Positions 52,620 through 64,000 of a stretch of DNA of 64,000 nucleotides are shown piece by piece. The notes beneath the pieces are model-generated. The model was given only the letters and a program-made list of their open reading frames with translations, ran no database searches and was not told the origin of the DNA. Positions within the stretch are counted from its first letter, which is position 1. Every line of letters begins with the position of its first letter. This DNA comes from Litoditis marina (lineage: Eukaryota > Nematoda > Chromadorea > Rhabditida > Rhabditidae): the NCBI GenBank assembly GCA_964036275.1, contig CAXIWQ010000331.1, positions 1 to 64,000 on the forward strand, written 5' to 3'. The position numbers were made by a program, and so were the translations under genes.

Positions 52620-55600
52620 GATTGACCTGTGAAAACTTCGAAATCCGGCCGATTCAATATCAGCGCGGCCAAAATTCGAACTTTCTGAGTTTCGATACAG
52701 AGCTTGTCTACATGAAAAACCTTCAGTACACTGTTACTACTTGATTGGACTATCTTCCCACTTATAGTAACAACTACCATGAAACAATTGGTTTTCTTAC
52801 AATCTTCAGATTGACCTGTGAAAACTTCGGAATCCGGCCGATTCAATATCAGCACGGCCAAAATTCGAACTTTCTGAGTTTCGATACAGAGCTTGTATAC
52901 ATGAGAAACCTTTAGTACACTGTTACTACTTAATTGGACTATCTTTCCACTTATAGTAACAACTAACTTGAAACAATTGACCTATTTACAATCTTCAGGT
53001 TGACCGGTGAAAACTTCGAAATCCGGCCGATTCAATATCAGCGCGGCCAAAATTCGAACGTTCTGAGTTTCGATACAGAGCTTGTATACATGAAAAACCT
53101 TTAGTACACTGTTACTACTCAATTGGACTATTTTCCCGCTTATTGTAACAACTATTATGAAACAATTGGCTTCGTACAATATCCAGATTGACCTGTGAAA
53201 ACTTCGAAATCCGGCCGATTCAATATCAGCACGGCCAAAATTCGAACTTTCTGAGTTTCGATACAGAGCTTGTATACATGAAAAACCTTTAGTACACTGT
53301 TACTACTTAATTGGACTATCTTTCCACTTATAGTAACAACTAACATGAAACAATTGGCCTTCGTACAATCTTCAGATTGACCTGTGAAAACTTCGAAATC
53401 CGGCCGATTCAATATCAGCGCGGCCAATATTCGAACTTTCTGAGTTTCGAAACAGAGCTTGTATACATGTAAAACCTTTAGTACACTGTTACTACTCAAT
53501 TGGACCATCTTCCCACTTATGGTCACAACTACCATGAAACAATTGGCCTCCTTACAATCTTCAGATTGACCGGTGAAAACTTCGAAATCCGGCCGATTCA
53601 ATATCAGCGCGGCCAAAATTCGAACTTTCTGAGTTTCGATACAGAGCTTGTATACATGAAAAACCTTTAGTACACTGTTACTACTCAATTGGACTATCTT
53701 CCCACTTATTGTAACAACTATTATGGAACAATTGGTTTTCTTACAATCTTCAGATTGACCTGTGAAAACTTCGGAATCCGGCCGATTGAATATCAGCGCG
53801 GCCAAAATTCGAACTTTCTGAGTTTCGATACAGAGCTTGTATACATGAAAAACCTTTAGTACACTGTTACTACTTAATTGGACTATCTTTCCACTTATAG
53901 TAACAACTAACTTGAAACAATTGACCTATTTACAATCTTCAGGTTGACCGGTGAAAACTTCGAAATCCGGCCGATTCAATATCAGCGCGGCCAAAATTCG
54001 AACTTTCTGAGTTTCGATACAGAGCTTGTATACATGAAAAACCTTTAGTACACTGTTACTACTCAATTGGACTATCTTCCCACTTATTGTAACAACTATT
54101 ATGAAACAATTGGCTTCGTACAATCTCCAGATTGACCTGTGAAAACTTCGAAATCCGGCCGATTCAATATCAGCACGGCCAAAATTGGAACTTTCTGAGT
54201 TTCGATACAGAGCTTGTATACATGAAAAACCTTTAGTACACTATTACTACTCAGTTGGACTATCTCCCCACTTATAGTAACAACTACCATGGAACAATTG
54301 GTTTTCTTACAATCTTCAGATTGACCTGTGAAAACTTCGGAATCCGGCCGATTGAATATCAGCGCGGCCAAAATTCGAACTTTCTGAGTTTCGATACAGA
54401 GCTTGTATACATGAAAAACCTTTAGTACGCTGTTACTACTCAATTGGACTATCTTTCCACTTATAGTAACAACTAACATGAAACAATTGACCTATTTACA
54501 ATCTTCAGATTGACCTGTGAAAACTTCGGAATCCGGCCGATTGAATATCAGCGCGGCCAAAATTCGAACTTTCTGAGTTTCGATACAGAGCTTGTATACA
54601 TGAAAAACCTTTAGTACGCTGTTACTACTTAATTGGACTATCTTTCCACTTATAGTAACAACTAACATGAAACAATTTACCTATTTACAATCTTCAGATT
54701 GACCGGTGAAAACTTCGGAATCCGGCCGATTGAATATCAGCGCGGCCAAAATTCGAACTTTCTGAGTTTCGATACAGAGCTTGTATACATGAAAAACCTT
54801 TAGTACGCTGTTACTACTTAATTGGACTATCTTTCCACTTATAGTAACAACTAACATGAAACAATTGACCTATTTACAATCTTCAGATTGACCGGTGAAA
54901 ACTTCGGAATCCGGCCGATTGAATATCAGCGCGGCCAAAATTCGAACTTTCTGAGTTTCGATACAGAGCTTGTATACATGAAAAACCTTTAGTACGCTGT
55001 TACTACTTAATTGGACTATCTTTCCACTTATAGTAACAACTAACATGAAACAATTGACCTATTTACAATCTTCAGATTGACCTGTGAAAACTTCGAAATC
55101 CGGCCGATTCAATATCAGCGCGGCCAAAATTCGAACTTTCTGAGTTTCGATACAGAGCTTGTCTACATGAAAAACCTTCAGTACACTGTTACTACTTGAT
55201 TGGACTATCTTCCCACTTATAGTAACAACTACCATGAAACAATTGGTTTTCTTACAATCTTCAGATTGACCTGTGAAAACTTCGGAATCCGGCCGATTCA
55301 ATATCAGCACGGCCAAAATTCGAACTTTCTGAGTTTCGATACAGAGCTTGTATACATGAGAAACCTTTAGTACACTGTTACTACTTAATTGGACTATCTT
55401 TCCACTTATAGTAACAACTAACTTGAAACAATTGACCTATTTACAATCTTCAGGTTGACCGGTGAAAACTTCGAAATCCGGCCGATTCAATATCAGCGCG
55501 GCCAAAATTCGAACGTTCTGAGTTTCGATACAGAGCTTGTATACATGAAAAACCTTTAGTACACTGTTACTACTCAATTGGACTATTTTCCCGCTTATTG

Positions 55601-57529
55601 TAACAACTATTATGAAACAATTGGCTTCGTACAATATCCAGATTGACCTGTGAAAACTTCGAAATCCGGCCGATTCAATATCAGCACGGCCAAAATTCGA
55701 ACTTTCTGAGTTTCGATACAGAGCTTGTATACATGAAAAACCTTTAGTACACTGTTACTACTTAATTGGACTATCTTTCCACTTATAGTAACAACTAACA
55801 TGAAACAATTGGCCTTCGTACAATCTTCAGATTGACCTGTGAAAACTTCGAAATCCGGCCGATTCAATATCAGCGCGGCCAATATTCGAACTTTCTGAGT
55901 TTCGAAACAGAGCTTGTATACATGTAAAACCTTTAGTACACTGTTACTACTCAATTGGACCATCTTCCCACTTATGGTCACAACTACCATGAAACAATTG
56001 GCCTCCTTACAATCTTCAGATTGACCGGTGAAAACTTCGAAATCCGGCCGATTCAATATCAGCGCGGCCAAAATTCGAACTTTCTGAGTTTCGATACAGA
56101 GCTTGTATACATGAAAAACCTTTAGTACACTGTTACTACTCAATTGGACTATCTTCCCACTTATTGTAACAACTATTATGGAACAATTGGTTTTCTTACA
56201 ATCTTCAGATTGACCTGTGAAAACTTCGGAATCCGGCCGATTGAATATCAGCGCGGCCAAAATTCGAACTTTCTGAGTTTCGATACAGAGCTTGTATACA
56301 TGAAAAACCTTTAGTACACTGTTACTACTTAATTGGACTATCTTTCCACTTATAGTAACAACTAACTTGAAACAATTGACCTATTTACAATCTTCAGGTT
56401 GACCGGTGAAAACTTCGAAATCCGGCCGATTCAATATCAGCGCGGCCAAAATTCGAACTTTCTGAGTTTCGATACAGAGCTTGTATACATGAAAAACCTT
56501 TAGTACACTGTTACTACTCAATTGGACTATCTTCCCACTTATTGTAACAACTATTATGAAACAATTGGCTTCGTACAATCTCCAGATTGACCTGTGAAAA
56601 CTTCGAAATCCGGCCGATTCAATATCAGCACGGCCAAAATTCGAACTTTCTGAGTTTCGATACAGAGCTTGTATACATGAAAAACCTTTAGTACACTATT
56701 ACTACTCAGTTGGACTATCCCCCCACTTATAGTAACAACTACCATGGAACAATTGGTTTTCTTACAATCTTCAGATTGACCTGTGAAAACTTCGGAATCC
56801 GGCCGATTGAATATCAGCGCGGCCAAAATTCGAACTTTCTGAGTTTCGATACAGAGCTTGTATACATGAAAAACCTTTAGTACGCTGTTACTACTCAATT
56901 GGACTATCTTTCCACTTATAGTAACAACTAACATGAAACAATTGACCTATTTACAATCTTCAGATTGACCTGTGAAAACTTCGGAATCCGGCCGATTGAA
57001 TATCAGCGCGGCCAAAATTCGAACTTTCTGAGTTTCGATACAGAGCTTGTATACATGAAAAACCTTTAGTACGCTGTTACTACTTAATTGGACTATCTTT
57101 CCACTTATAGTAACAACTAACATGAAACAATTGACCTATTTACAATCTTCAGATTGACCGGTGAAAACTTCGGAATCCGGCCGATTGAATATCAGCGCGG
57201 CCAAAATTCGAACTTTCTGAGTTTCGATACAGAGCTTGTATACATGAAAAACCTTTAGTACGCTGTTACTACTTAATTGGACTATCTTTCCACTTATAGT
57301 AACAACTAACATGAAACAATTGACCTATTTACAATCTTCAGATTGACCTGTGAAAACTTCGGAATCCGGCCGATTGAATATCAGCGCGGCCAAAATTCGA
57401 ACTTTCTGAGTTTCGATACAGAGCTTGTATACATGAAAAACCTTTAGTACGCTGTTACTACTTAATTGGACTATCTTTCCACTTATAGTAACAACTAACA
57501 TGAAACAATTGACCTATTTACAATCTTCA
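52620..57529 (-). repeat. 13-monomer duplication, two copies
   Basis: Copies at about 52,620-55,074 and 55,075-57,529 are offset by 2,455 bp, 13 monomers minus two bases. The two missing bases are the GGCTTCG deletion, present twice per copy (53,168 and 54,112 in copy 1; 55,623 and 56,568 in copy 2). Stop monomers at 52,982, 53,926, 54,492, 54,681, 54,870 and 55,059 match those at 55,437, 56,381, 56,947, 57,136, 57,325 and 57,514. Copy-specific substitutions include CAATTT near 54,673 and TATCCCCCC near 56,717. Confidence 0.88.
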
Positions 57530-58280
57530 GATTGACCTGTGAAAACTTCGGAATCCGGCCGATTGAATATCAGCGCGGCCAAAATTCGAACTTTCTGAGT
57601 TTCGATACAGAGCTTGTATACATGAAAAACCTTTAGTACGCTGTTACTACTTAATTGGACTATCTTTCCACTTATAGTAACAACTAACATGAAACAATTT
57701 ACCTATTTACAATCTTCAGATTGACCGGTGAAAACTTCGGAATCCGGCCGATTGAATATCAGCGCGGCCAAAATTCGAACTTTCTGAGTTTCGATACAGA
57801 GCTTGTATACATGAAAAACCTTTAGTACGCTGTTACTACTTAATTGGACTATCTTTCCACTTATAGTAACAACTAACATGAAACAATTGACCTATTTACA
57901 ATCTTCAGATTGACCGGTGAAAACTTCGGAATCCGGCCGATTGAATATCAGCGCGGCCAAAATTCGAACTTTCTGAGTTTCGATACAGAGCTTGTATACA
58001 TGAAAAACCTTTAGTACGCTGTTACTACTTAATTGGACTATCTTTCCACTTATAGTAACAACTAACATGAAACAATTGACCTATTTACAATCTTCAGATT
58101 GACCTGTGAAAACTTCGGAATCCGGCCGATTGAATATCAGCGCGGCCAAAATTCGAACTTTCTGAGTTTCGATACAGAGCTTGTATACATGAAAAACCTT
58201 TAGTACGCTGTTACTACTTAATTGGACTATCTTTCCACTTATAGTAACAACTAACATGAAACAATTGACCTATTTACAAT
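56947..58280 (-). repeat. Homogeneous tract of stop-type monomers
   Basis: Eight consecutive stop-type monomers (56,947, 57,136, 57,325, 57,514, 57,703, 57,892, 58,081 and 58,270) are spaced exactly 189 bp apart and nearly identical. They differ mainly at ACCGGT versus ACCTGT and one CAATTT near 57,697. All have the GTACGCTGTTACTACTTAAT combination. This is the only place in the window where single monomers, rather than multi-monomer blocks, have been amplified. Shorter tracts of the same kind lie at 54,492-55,059 and 58,833-59,400. Because every unit has a stop, no long frame exists here. Confidence 0.9.
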
Positions 58281-61200
58281 CTTCAGATTGACCTGTGAAA
58301 ACTTCGGAATCCGGCCGATTCAATATCAGCGCGGCCAAAATTCGAAATGAGTTTCGATACAGAGCTTGTATACATGAAAAACCTTCAGTACACTGTTACT
58401 ACTCAATTGGACTATCTTCCCACTTATTGTAACAACTAACTTGAAACAATTGACCTATTTACAATCTTCAGGGTGACCGGTGAAAACTTCGAAATCCGGC
58501 CGATTCAATATCAGCGCGGCCAATATTCGAACTTTCTGAGTTTCGATACAGAGCTTGTGTACATGTAAAACCTTTAGTACACTGTTACTACTCAGTTGGA
58601 CTATCTTTCCACTTATAGTAACAACTAACATGAAACAATTGGTTTTCTTACAATCTTCAGATTGACCTGTGAAAACTTCGGAATCCGGCCGATTGAATAT
58701 CAGCGCGGCCAAAATTCGAACTTTCTGAGTTTCGATACAGAGCTTGTATACATGAAAAACCTTTAGTACGCTGTTACTACTTAATTGGACTATCTTTCCA
58801 CTTATAGTAACAACTAACATGAAACAATTGACCTATTTACAATCTTCAGATTGACCGGTGAAAACTTCGGAATCCGGCCGATTGAATATCAGCGCGGCCA
58901 AAATTCGAACTTTCTGAGTTTCGATACAGAGCTTGTATACATGAAAAACCTTTAGTACGCTGTTACTACTTAATTGGACTATCTTTCCACTTATAGTAAC
59001 AACTAACATGAAACAATTGACCTATTTACAATCTTCAGATTGACCGGTGAAAACTTCGGAATCCGGCCGATTGAATATCAGCGCGGCCAAAATTCGAACT
59101 TTCTGAGTTTCGATACAGAGCTTGTATACATGAAAAACCTTTAGTACGCTGTTACTACTTAATTGGACTATCTTTCCACTTATAGTAACAACTAACATGA
59201 AACAATTGACCTATTTACAATCTTCAGATTGACCTGTGAAAACTTCGGAATCCGGCCGATTGAATATCAGCGCGGCCAAAATTCGAACTTTCTGAGTTTC
59301 GATACAGAGCTTGTATACATGAAAAACCTTTAGTACGCTGTTACTACTTAATTGGACTATCTTTCCACTTATAGTAACAACTAACTTGAAACAATTGACC
59401 TATTTACAATCTTCAGGTTGACCGGTGAAAACTTCGAAATCCGGCCGATTCAATATCAGCGCGGCCAATATTCGAACTTTCTGAGTTTCGATACAGAGCT
59501 TGTGTACATGTAAAACCTTTAGTACACTGTTACTACTCAGTTGGACTATCTTTCCACTTATAGTAACAACTAACATGAAACAATTGGTTTTCTTACAATC
59601 TTCAGATTGACCTGTGAAAACTTCGGAATCCGGCCGATTGAATATCAGCGCGGCCAAAATTCGAAATGAGTTTCGATACAGAGCTTGTGTACATGTAAAA
59701 CCTTTAGTACACTGTTACTACTCACTTGGACTATCTTCCCACTTATGGTCACAACTACCATGAAACAATTGGTTTTCTTACAATCTTCAGATTGACCTGT
59801 GAAAACTTCGGAATCCGGCCGATTGAATATCAGCGCGGCCAAAATTCGAAATGAGTTCCGATACAGAGCTTGTATACATGTAAAACCTTTAGTACACTGT
59901 TACTACTCAGTTGGACTATCTCCCCACTTATAGTAACAACTACCATGGAACAATTGGTTTTCTTACAATCTTCAGATTGACCTGTGAAAACTTCGGAATT
60001 CGGCCGATTGAATATCAGCGCGGCCAAAATTCGAACTTTCTGAGTTTCGATACAGAGCTTGTATACATGAAAAACCTTTAGTACGCTGTTACTACTTAAT
60101 TGGACTATCTTTCCACTTATAGTAACAACTAACTTGAAACAATTGACCTATTTACAATCTTCAGGTTGACCGGTAAAACTTCGAAATCCGGCCGATTCAA
60201 TATCAGCGCGGCCAATATTCGAACTTTCTGAGTTTCGATACAGAGCTTGTATACATGAAAAACCTTTAGTACGCTGTTACTACTTAATTGGACTATCTTT
60301 CCACTTATAGTAACAACTAACTTAAAACAATTGACCTATTTACAATCTTCAGATTGACCGGTGAAAACTTCGAAATCCGGCCGATTCAATATCAGCGCGG
60401 CCAAAATTCGAACTTTCTGAGTTTCGATACAGAGCTTGTATACATGAAAAACCTTTAGTACACTGTTACTACTCAATTGGACTATCTTCCCACTTATTGT
60501 AACAACTATTATGAAACAATTGGCTTCGTACAATCTCCAGATTGACCTGTGAAAACTTCGAAATCCGGCCGATTCAATATCAGCACGGCCAAAATTCGAA
60601 CTTTCTGAGTTTCGATACAGAGCTTGTATACATGAAAAACCTTTAGTACACTGTTACTACTTGATTGGACTATCTTCCCACTTATAGTAACAACTAACAT
60701 GAAACAATTGACCTATTTACAATCTTCAGATTGACCTGTGAAAACTTCGAAATCCGGCCGATTCAATATCAGCGCGGCCAAAATTCGAACTTTCTGAGTT
60801 TCGATACAGAGCTTGTATACATGAAAAACCTTTAGTACACTGTTACTACTTGATTGGACTATCTCCCCACTTATAGTAACAACTACCATGAAACAATTGG
60901 TTTTCTTACAATCTTCAGATTGACCTGTGAAAACTTCGGAATCCGGCCGATTGAATATCAGCGCGGCCAAAATTCGAACCTTCTGAGTTTTGATACAGAG
61001 CTTGTATACATGAAAAACCTTTAGTACACTGTTACTACTTAATTGGACTATCTCCCCACTTATAGTAACAACTACCATGAAACAATTGGTTTTCTTACAA
61101 TCTTCAGATTGACCTGTGAAAACTTCGGAATCCGGCCGATTAAATATCAGCGCGGCCAAAATTCGAACTTTCTGAGTTTCGATACAGAGCTTGTATACAT

Positions 61201-62035
61201 GAAAAACCTTTAGTACGCTGTTACTACTTAATTGGACTATCTTTCCACTTATAGTAACAACTAACTTGAAACAATTGACCTATTTACAATCTTCAGGTTG
61301 ACCGGTAAAAACTTCGAAATCCGGCCGATTCAATATCAGCGCGGCCAATATTCGAACTTTCTGAGTTTCGATACAGAGCTTGTATACATGAAAAATCTTT
61401 AGTACACTGTTACTACTCAATTGGACTATCTTCCCAGTTATGGTAACAACTACCATGAAACAATTGGTTTTCTTACAATCTTCAGATTGACCGGTGAAAA
61501 CTTCGAAATCCGGCCGATTCAATATCAGCGCGGCCAAAATTCGAACTTTCTGAGTTTCGATACAGAGCTTGTATACATGAAAAACCTTTAGTACACTGTT
61601 ACTACTCAATTGGACTATCTTCCCACTTATTGTAACAACTATTATGAAACAATTGGCTTCGTACAATCTCCAGATTGACCTGTGAAAACTTCGAAATCCG
61701 GCCGATTCAATATCAGCACGGCCAAAATTCGAACTTTCTGAGTTTCGATACAGAGCTTGTATACTTGTAAAACCTTTAGTACACTGTTACTACTCAATTG
61801 GACTATCTTCCCACTTATGGTCACAACTACCATGAAACAATTGGCCCTCCTTACAATCTCCAGATTGACCTGTGAAAACTTCGAAATCCGGCCGATTCAA
61901 TATCAGCACGGCCAAAATTCGAACTTTCAGAGTTTCGATACAGAGCTTGTATACATGAAAAACCTTTAGTACACTGTTACTACTTGATTGGACTATCTTT
62001 CCACTTATAGTAACAACTAACATGAAACAATTGAC
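58281..62035 (-). repeat. Mixed monomers with a recurrent 4-bp deletion variant
   Basis: About 20 monomers. Three carry the same net 4-bp deletion, TTCGAAATGAG instead of the normal TTCGAACTTTCTGAG: near 58,341, 59,660 and 59,845. Stop-type copies lie at 58,455, 58,833, 59,022, 59,211, 59,400, 60,148, 60,336, 60,713, 61,280 and 62,036. One base is missing near 60,175, and the GGCTTCG deletion variant appears at 60,522 and 61,654. An extra C occurs near 61,846. Confidence 0.8.
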
Positions 62036-64000
62036 CTATTTACAATCTTCAGATTGACCTGTGAAAACTTCGGAATCCGGCCGATTGAATATCAGCGCGG
62101 CCAAAATTCGAACTTTCTGAGTTTCGATACAGAGGTTGTATACATGAAAAACCTTTAGTACACTGTTACTACTCAATTGGACTATTTTCCCACTTATGGT
62201 AACACCTACCATGAAACAATTGGTTTCTTACAATCTTCAGATTGACCTGTGAAAACTTCGGAATCCGGCCGATTCAATAGCTCGCGCCAAAATTCGAACT
62301 TTCTGAGTTTCGATACAGAGCTTGTATACATGCAAAACCTTTAGTACGCTGTTACCACTTAATTGGACTATATTCCACTCATAGTAACAACTACCATGAA
62401 ACAATTGGTTTTCCTACAATCTTCAGATTGACCTGTGAAAACTTCGGAATCCGGCCGTTTGATATCAGCGCGGCCAAAATTGGAACTTTCTGAGTTTCGA
62501 TACAGAGCTTGTATACATGTAAAACCTTTAGTACACTGTTACTACTCAATTGGACTATCCTTCCCACTTTATGGTCACAACTACCAGAAACAATTGGCCT
62601 CCTTACAATCTTCAGATTGGACCGGTGAAAACTTCGAAATCCGGCCGATTCAATATCAGCGCGGCCAAAATTCGAACTTTCTGAGTTTCGATACAGAGCT
62701 TGTATACATGTAAAACCTTTGGTACACTGTTACTACTCAATTGGGACTATCTTCCCACTCATGGTAACAACTACCATGAAACAATTGGCCTCCTTACAAT
62801 CTTCAGATTGACCGGTGAAACTTCGAAATCCGGCCGATTCAATATCAGCGCGGCCAAAATTCGACTTTCTGAGTTTCGATACAGAGCTTGTATACATGAA
62901 CAACCTTTAGGACACTGTTACTACTTAATTGGACTATCTCCCACACTTATAGTAACAACTACCATGAAACAATTGGTTTTTTTTACAATCTTCAGATTGA
63001 CCTGTGAAAACTTTGGAATCCGGCCGATTGAATATCAGCGCGGCCAAAATTCGAACCTTCTGAGTTTTGATACAGAGCTTGTATACATGAAAAACCTTTA
63101 GTACACTGTTACTACTCAATTGGACTATTTTCCCACTTGTGGTAACAACTACCATGAAACAATTGTTTCTTACAATCTTCAGATTGACCTGTGAAAACTT
63201 CGGTATCCGGCCCGATTCAATATCAGCGCGGCCAAATTCGAACTTTCTGAGTTTCGATACAGAGCTTGTATACATGCAAAACCTTTCGTACACTGTTACC
63301 ACTTAATTGACTATCTTTCCACTTATAGTAACAACTACCATGAAACAATTGGTTTTCCTACAATCTTCAGATTGACCTGTGAAAACTTCGGAATCCGGCC
63401 GATTGAATATCAGCGCGGCCAAAATTGGAACTTTCTGAGTTTCGATACAGAGCTTGTATACATGTAAAACCTTTAGTACACTGTTACTACTCAATTGGAC
63501 TATCTTCCCACTTATGGTCACAACTACCATGAAACAATTGGCCTCCTTACAATCTTCAGATTGACCGGTGAAAACTTCGAAAGCCGGCCGATTCAATATC
63601 AGCGCGGCCAAAATTCGAACTTTCTGAGTTCCGATACAGAGCTTGTATACATGTAAAACCTTTGGTACACTGTTACTACTCAATTGGACTATCTTCCCAC
63701 TCATGGTAACAACTACCATGAAACAATTGGCCTCCTTACAATCTTCAGATTGACCGGTGAAACCTTCGAAATCCGGGCCGATTCAATATCAGCGCGGCCA
63801 AAATTCGAACTTTCTGAGTTTCGATACAGAGCTTGTATACATGTAAAACCTTTGGTACACTGTTACTACTCAATTGGACTATCTTCCCACTTATGGTCAC
63901 AACTACCATGAAACAATTGGCCTCCTTACAATCTTCAGATTGACCGGTGAAACTTCGAAATTCGGCCGATTCAATATCAGCGCGGCCAAAATTCGAACTT
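62036..64000 (-). repeat. Indel-dense end of the window
   Basis: About ten monomers with many isolated indels: for example near 62,224, 62,279 (scrambled AATAGCTCGCG), 62,372, 62,459, 62,560, 62,586, 62,630, 62,744, 62,820, 62,863, 62,940, 63,165, 63,212, 63,234, 63,309, 63,776 and 63,952. The underlying variant order matches the block at about 39,430-40,300 (GAGGTTG, CACCTACC, CATGCAAAACC, TTTTCCTAC and AACAACCTTTAGGAC in the same order). It is therefore a known block overlaid with errors or decay, not a new subfamily. Confidence 0.85.

Larger units (their letters stand above)
35726..64000 (-). repeat. Satellite array, arm 2: same monomer, inverted
   Basis: About 149 copies of the same monomer read on the minus strand; on the plus strand the landmarks appear in reverse order as complements. 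The array runs to the end of the window with no flanking unique sequence. Register is kept except for single-base indels, partial-monomer deletions near 51,161 (66 bp) and 51,754 (84 bp), and three related 4-bp net deletions near 58,346, 59,661 and 59,848. Several monomer variants (for example GTACCAAAG at monomer 112-120 in the sense direction) were seen only in this arm, so the two arms have diversified separately at least in part. Confidence 0.97.

Noticed and set aside
1..64000. CRISPR array or other prokaryotic direct-repeat system
   Set aside because: The units are contiguous 189-bp tandem copies with no unique spacers and no adjacent cas-like genes.
1..64000. CENP-B box in the monomer
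   Set aside because: The closest stretch, around TTCGGAATCCGGCCG on the complement, lacks the required A and CGGG spacing of the consensus NTTCGNNNNANNCGGGN. Centromere identity cannot be argued from this motif.
1..64000. Telomeric repeats, rDNA, histone clusters or other known tandem gene families
   Set aside because: The monomer has no short telomere-like motif, no recognisable rRNA sequence and no histone-like product. Its translation matches no family I know.

Overview
The whole 64-kb window is satellite DNA: one 189-bp monomer repeated about 338 times in tandem, with no unique sequence, no recognisable gene, no transposon and no RNA gene. The monomer is about 38% G+C. It carries seven CpG dinucleotides, close to the number expected from base composition. 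It is 63 codons long, so any stop-free frame runs on through consecutive copies and produces long open reading frames (up to 976 codons) that look like genes but are most simply a by-product of the repeat length. Arrays this size, with higher-order structure, point to a eukaryotic genome (pericentromeric, subtelomeric or other heterochromatin) assembled from long reads. The sequence alone does not name the species, and I do not recognise the monomer.

Layout. Arm 1 (1 to about 35,724) has every monomer in + orientation. Arm 2 (about 35,726 to 64,000) has every monomer in the opposite orientation, so the arms point toward each other. The switch occurs within a few bases at about 35,725, in a short hairpin-forming junction. 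Just before it lies a 3,476-bp tandem duplication (28,740-32,214 and 32,215-35,690) whose third copy begins and is cut off after 34 bases by the inversion. Phase tracking with a stop-bearing monomer variant shows that the 189-bp register is otherwise kept except for single-base indels, three small lineage-shared 4-bp deletions, the two copies of one truncation junction (32,214/32,215 and 35,690/35,691), and two partial-monomer deletions at about 51,161 and 51,754.

Within the arms, monomer variants are arranged in local higher-order repeats of 6, 8, 9, 10, 11, 13 and about 18.4 monomers, each present in two to four copies, rather than one array-wide higher-order unit. Some variants are private to one arm. 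This pattern fits repeated local segmental amplification by unequal exchange or replication slippage. The last 1.8 kb is unusually rich in single-base indels and may be low-quality assembly.

There are no interacting genes to describe. The interest lies in the array's architecture: the convergent inversion, the duplication that ends at it, the patchwork of higher-order repeats, and whether the 63-codon frame is under any selection. Block boundaries were read by eye from variant patterns; treat them as accurate to tens of bases unless an exact base is stated.
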